A stretch of DNA of 5,814 bases from Sulfurimonas sp. (lineage in GTDB: Bacteria > Campylobacterota > Campylobacteria > Campylobacterales > Sulfurimonadaceae). Numbering within the stretch: position 1 is the stretch's first letter; each line of letters opens with the position of its first letter. Both the position numbers and the translations under genes were made by a program. Under the pieces are notes generated by a model. It was not told the DNA's origin. It made no database searches and saw only the letters and a list, made by a program, of their open reading frames with translations. Shown here in pieces: positions 5,337 to 5,814 of the stretch. The stretch lies in the NCBI GenBank assembly GCA_026987995.1, contig JALSMC010000322.1, forward strand, positions 1 through 5,814. Direction: 5' to 3'.

Positions 5337-5814
5337 CTTGCAACTGCTTGCACTAAAGATTCTTTTTCTTGGACTAATTCTTCTAAGTGTGCATATACTT
5401 TTACAGGAGTAAAATAAGTTGTATAGTCATACGACTTCTCTTTATATGTGATGATAATTTGATCTGATATTAAATCTTGATTCATAGTAAATGAGAAACA
5501 GACATCTTCTTCTCTTCCTTCTTCATTAAAAAAAACTGCATTTTGTATTTGTACTGCCCCTTGTGAAAAATCATACCTATAAACTTCTACACTATCATCA
5601 AAAAAAGGCTCTATATCCTCTTCTTGTTTTACACCATCAACATAAACACTACAGCTCTCACAATCATCAAGACAGAGAAGTCTTACCTCTCTTACATCTT
5701 CTTTGACATAGGTATAAAGATACTCTTTTAAGTTTTGGAAGTTTGGTGTTAGCTTTTGTGCCCCTACATTTTGTAGTTTACTCACAGCTAGGGTATAAAC
5801 AACCCCGATGATGA
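5333..5814 (-). CDS. Type IV-like pseudopilin, 5'-truncated by the right edge (unassigned GspG/H/I/J class)
   Basis: The frame is open to the right edge, giving 159 complete residues. It begins IIGVVYTLAVSKLQNV, which is the second half of a pilin N-terminal hydrophobic helix, equivalent to about mature position 12 onward in a typical FTLIEL-type pilin. The prepilin leader and about 11 mature residues lie outside the window. A GTG at 5785 could be read as a start and would give 150 residues, but it would cut the helix in two and has no ribosome binding site, so I reject it. The globular part is acidic and strand-rich (VFFNEEGREEDVCFSF, DQIIITYKEKSYDYTTYF) with a helical C-terminus (AHLEELVQEKESLVQAVA). 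It has a cysteine cluster C-x3-C-x2-C at visible residues 47, 51 and 54 and another Cys at 105. It lacks recognisable GspG features, so a minor-pseudopilin role (H, I or J) is more likely. It overlaps gspF by 4 nt and belongs to the same operon. Confidence 0.82.
   Translation of the reverse strand, partial: IIGVVYTLAVSKLQNVGAQKLTPNFQNLKEYLYTYVKEDVREVRLLCLDDCESCSVYVDGVKQEEDIEPFFDDSVEVYRYDFSQGAVQIQNAVFFNEEGREEDVCFSFTMNQDLISDQIIITYKEKSYDYTTYFTPVKVYAHLEELVQEKESLVQAVAR

Noticed and set aside
5333..5785. A complete 150-residue protein starting at GTG 5785
   Set aside because: The same frame stays open to the window edge and encodes more of a pilin hydrophobic helix. The GTG has no ribosome binding site and would split that helix.
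1..5814. Promoters, terminators, RNA genes, mobile elements or CRISPR repeats
   Set aside because: The entire window is covered by overlapping minus-strand coding sequence. I saw no hairpin followed by a T-run between genes, no tRNA-like or rRNA-like segment, no transposase and no spaced direct repeats. AT-rich hexamers resembling -10 boxes are common by chance at this composition.

Overview
The window is one uninterrupted, leftward-transcribed (minus strand) piece of a type II secretion system (T2SS, general secretion pathway) operon. There is no intergenic space: eight reading frames tile all 5814 bases, and each overlaps the next by 1 to 23 nt. The AT-rich composition, the Lys/Ile/Asn/Ser-rich proteins and the style of the GspD, GspF and GspL sequences suggest an environmental Campylobacterota bacterium (Sulfurimonas/Sulfurovum-like). 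This taxonomic placement is an impression from sequence style, not a database result.

In transcription order (right to left) the genes are: a 5'-truncated pseudopilin (5814-5333, entering from the right edge), gspF (5336-4122), gspK (4122-3229), gspL (about 3245-2307), gspM (2310-1903), gspN (1909-1376), gspC (1398-565) and the first 192 codons of gspD (578-1, leaving by the left edge). Both edge genes are partial. The gspD fragment and the N-terminal hydrophobic helix of the pseudopilin are easy to miss, because each reading frame runs off the window.

The products form one machine. GspF, GspL and GspM (with GspC) build the inner-membrane assembly platform. GspK and the first pseudopilin belong to the periplasmic pseudopilus. 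GspC bridges the platform to the outer-membrane secretin GspD through its HR domain, which contacts the N0 domain of GspD; both domains lie in this window. GspN is an accessory inner-membrane component. The ATPase GspE, the major pseudopilin GspG and the prepilin peptidase GspO are not in the window.

The main unusual points are the gene order (F-K-L-M-N-C-D rather than C-D-E-F-G-H-I-J-K-L-M-N), the small size of GspL, GspM and GspN, and a cysteine cluster in the pseudopilin. I see no RNA gene, mobile element, CRISPR array, terminator or convincing promoter, and no evidence of an undescribed system beyond this variant T2SS.
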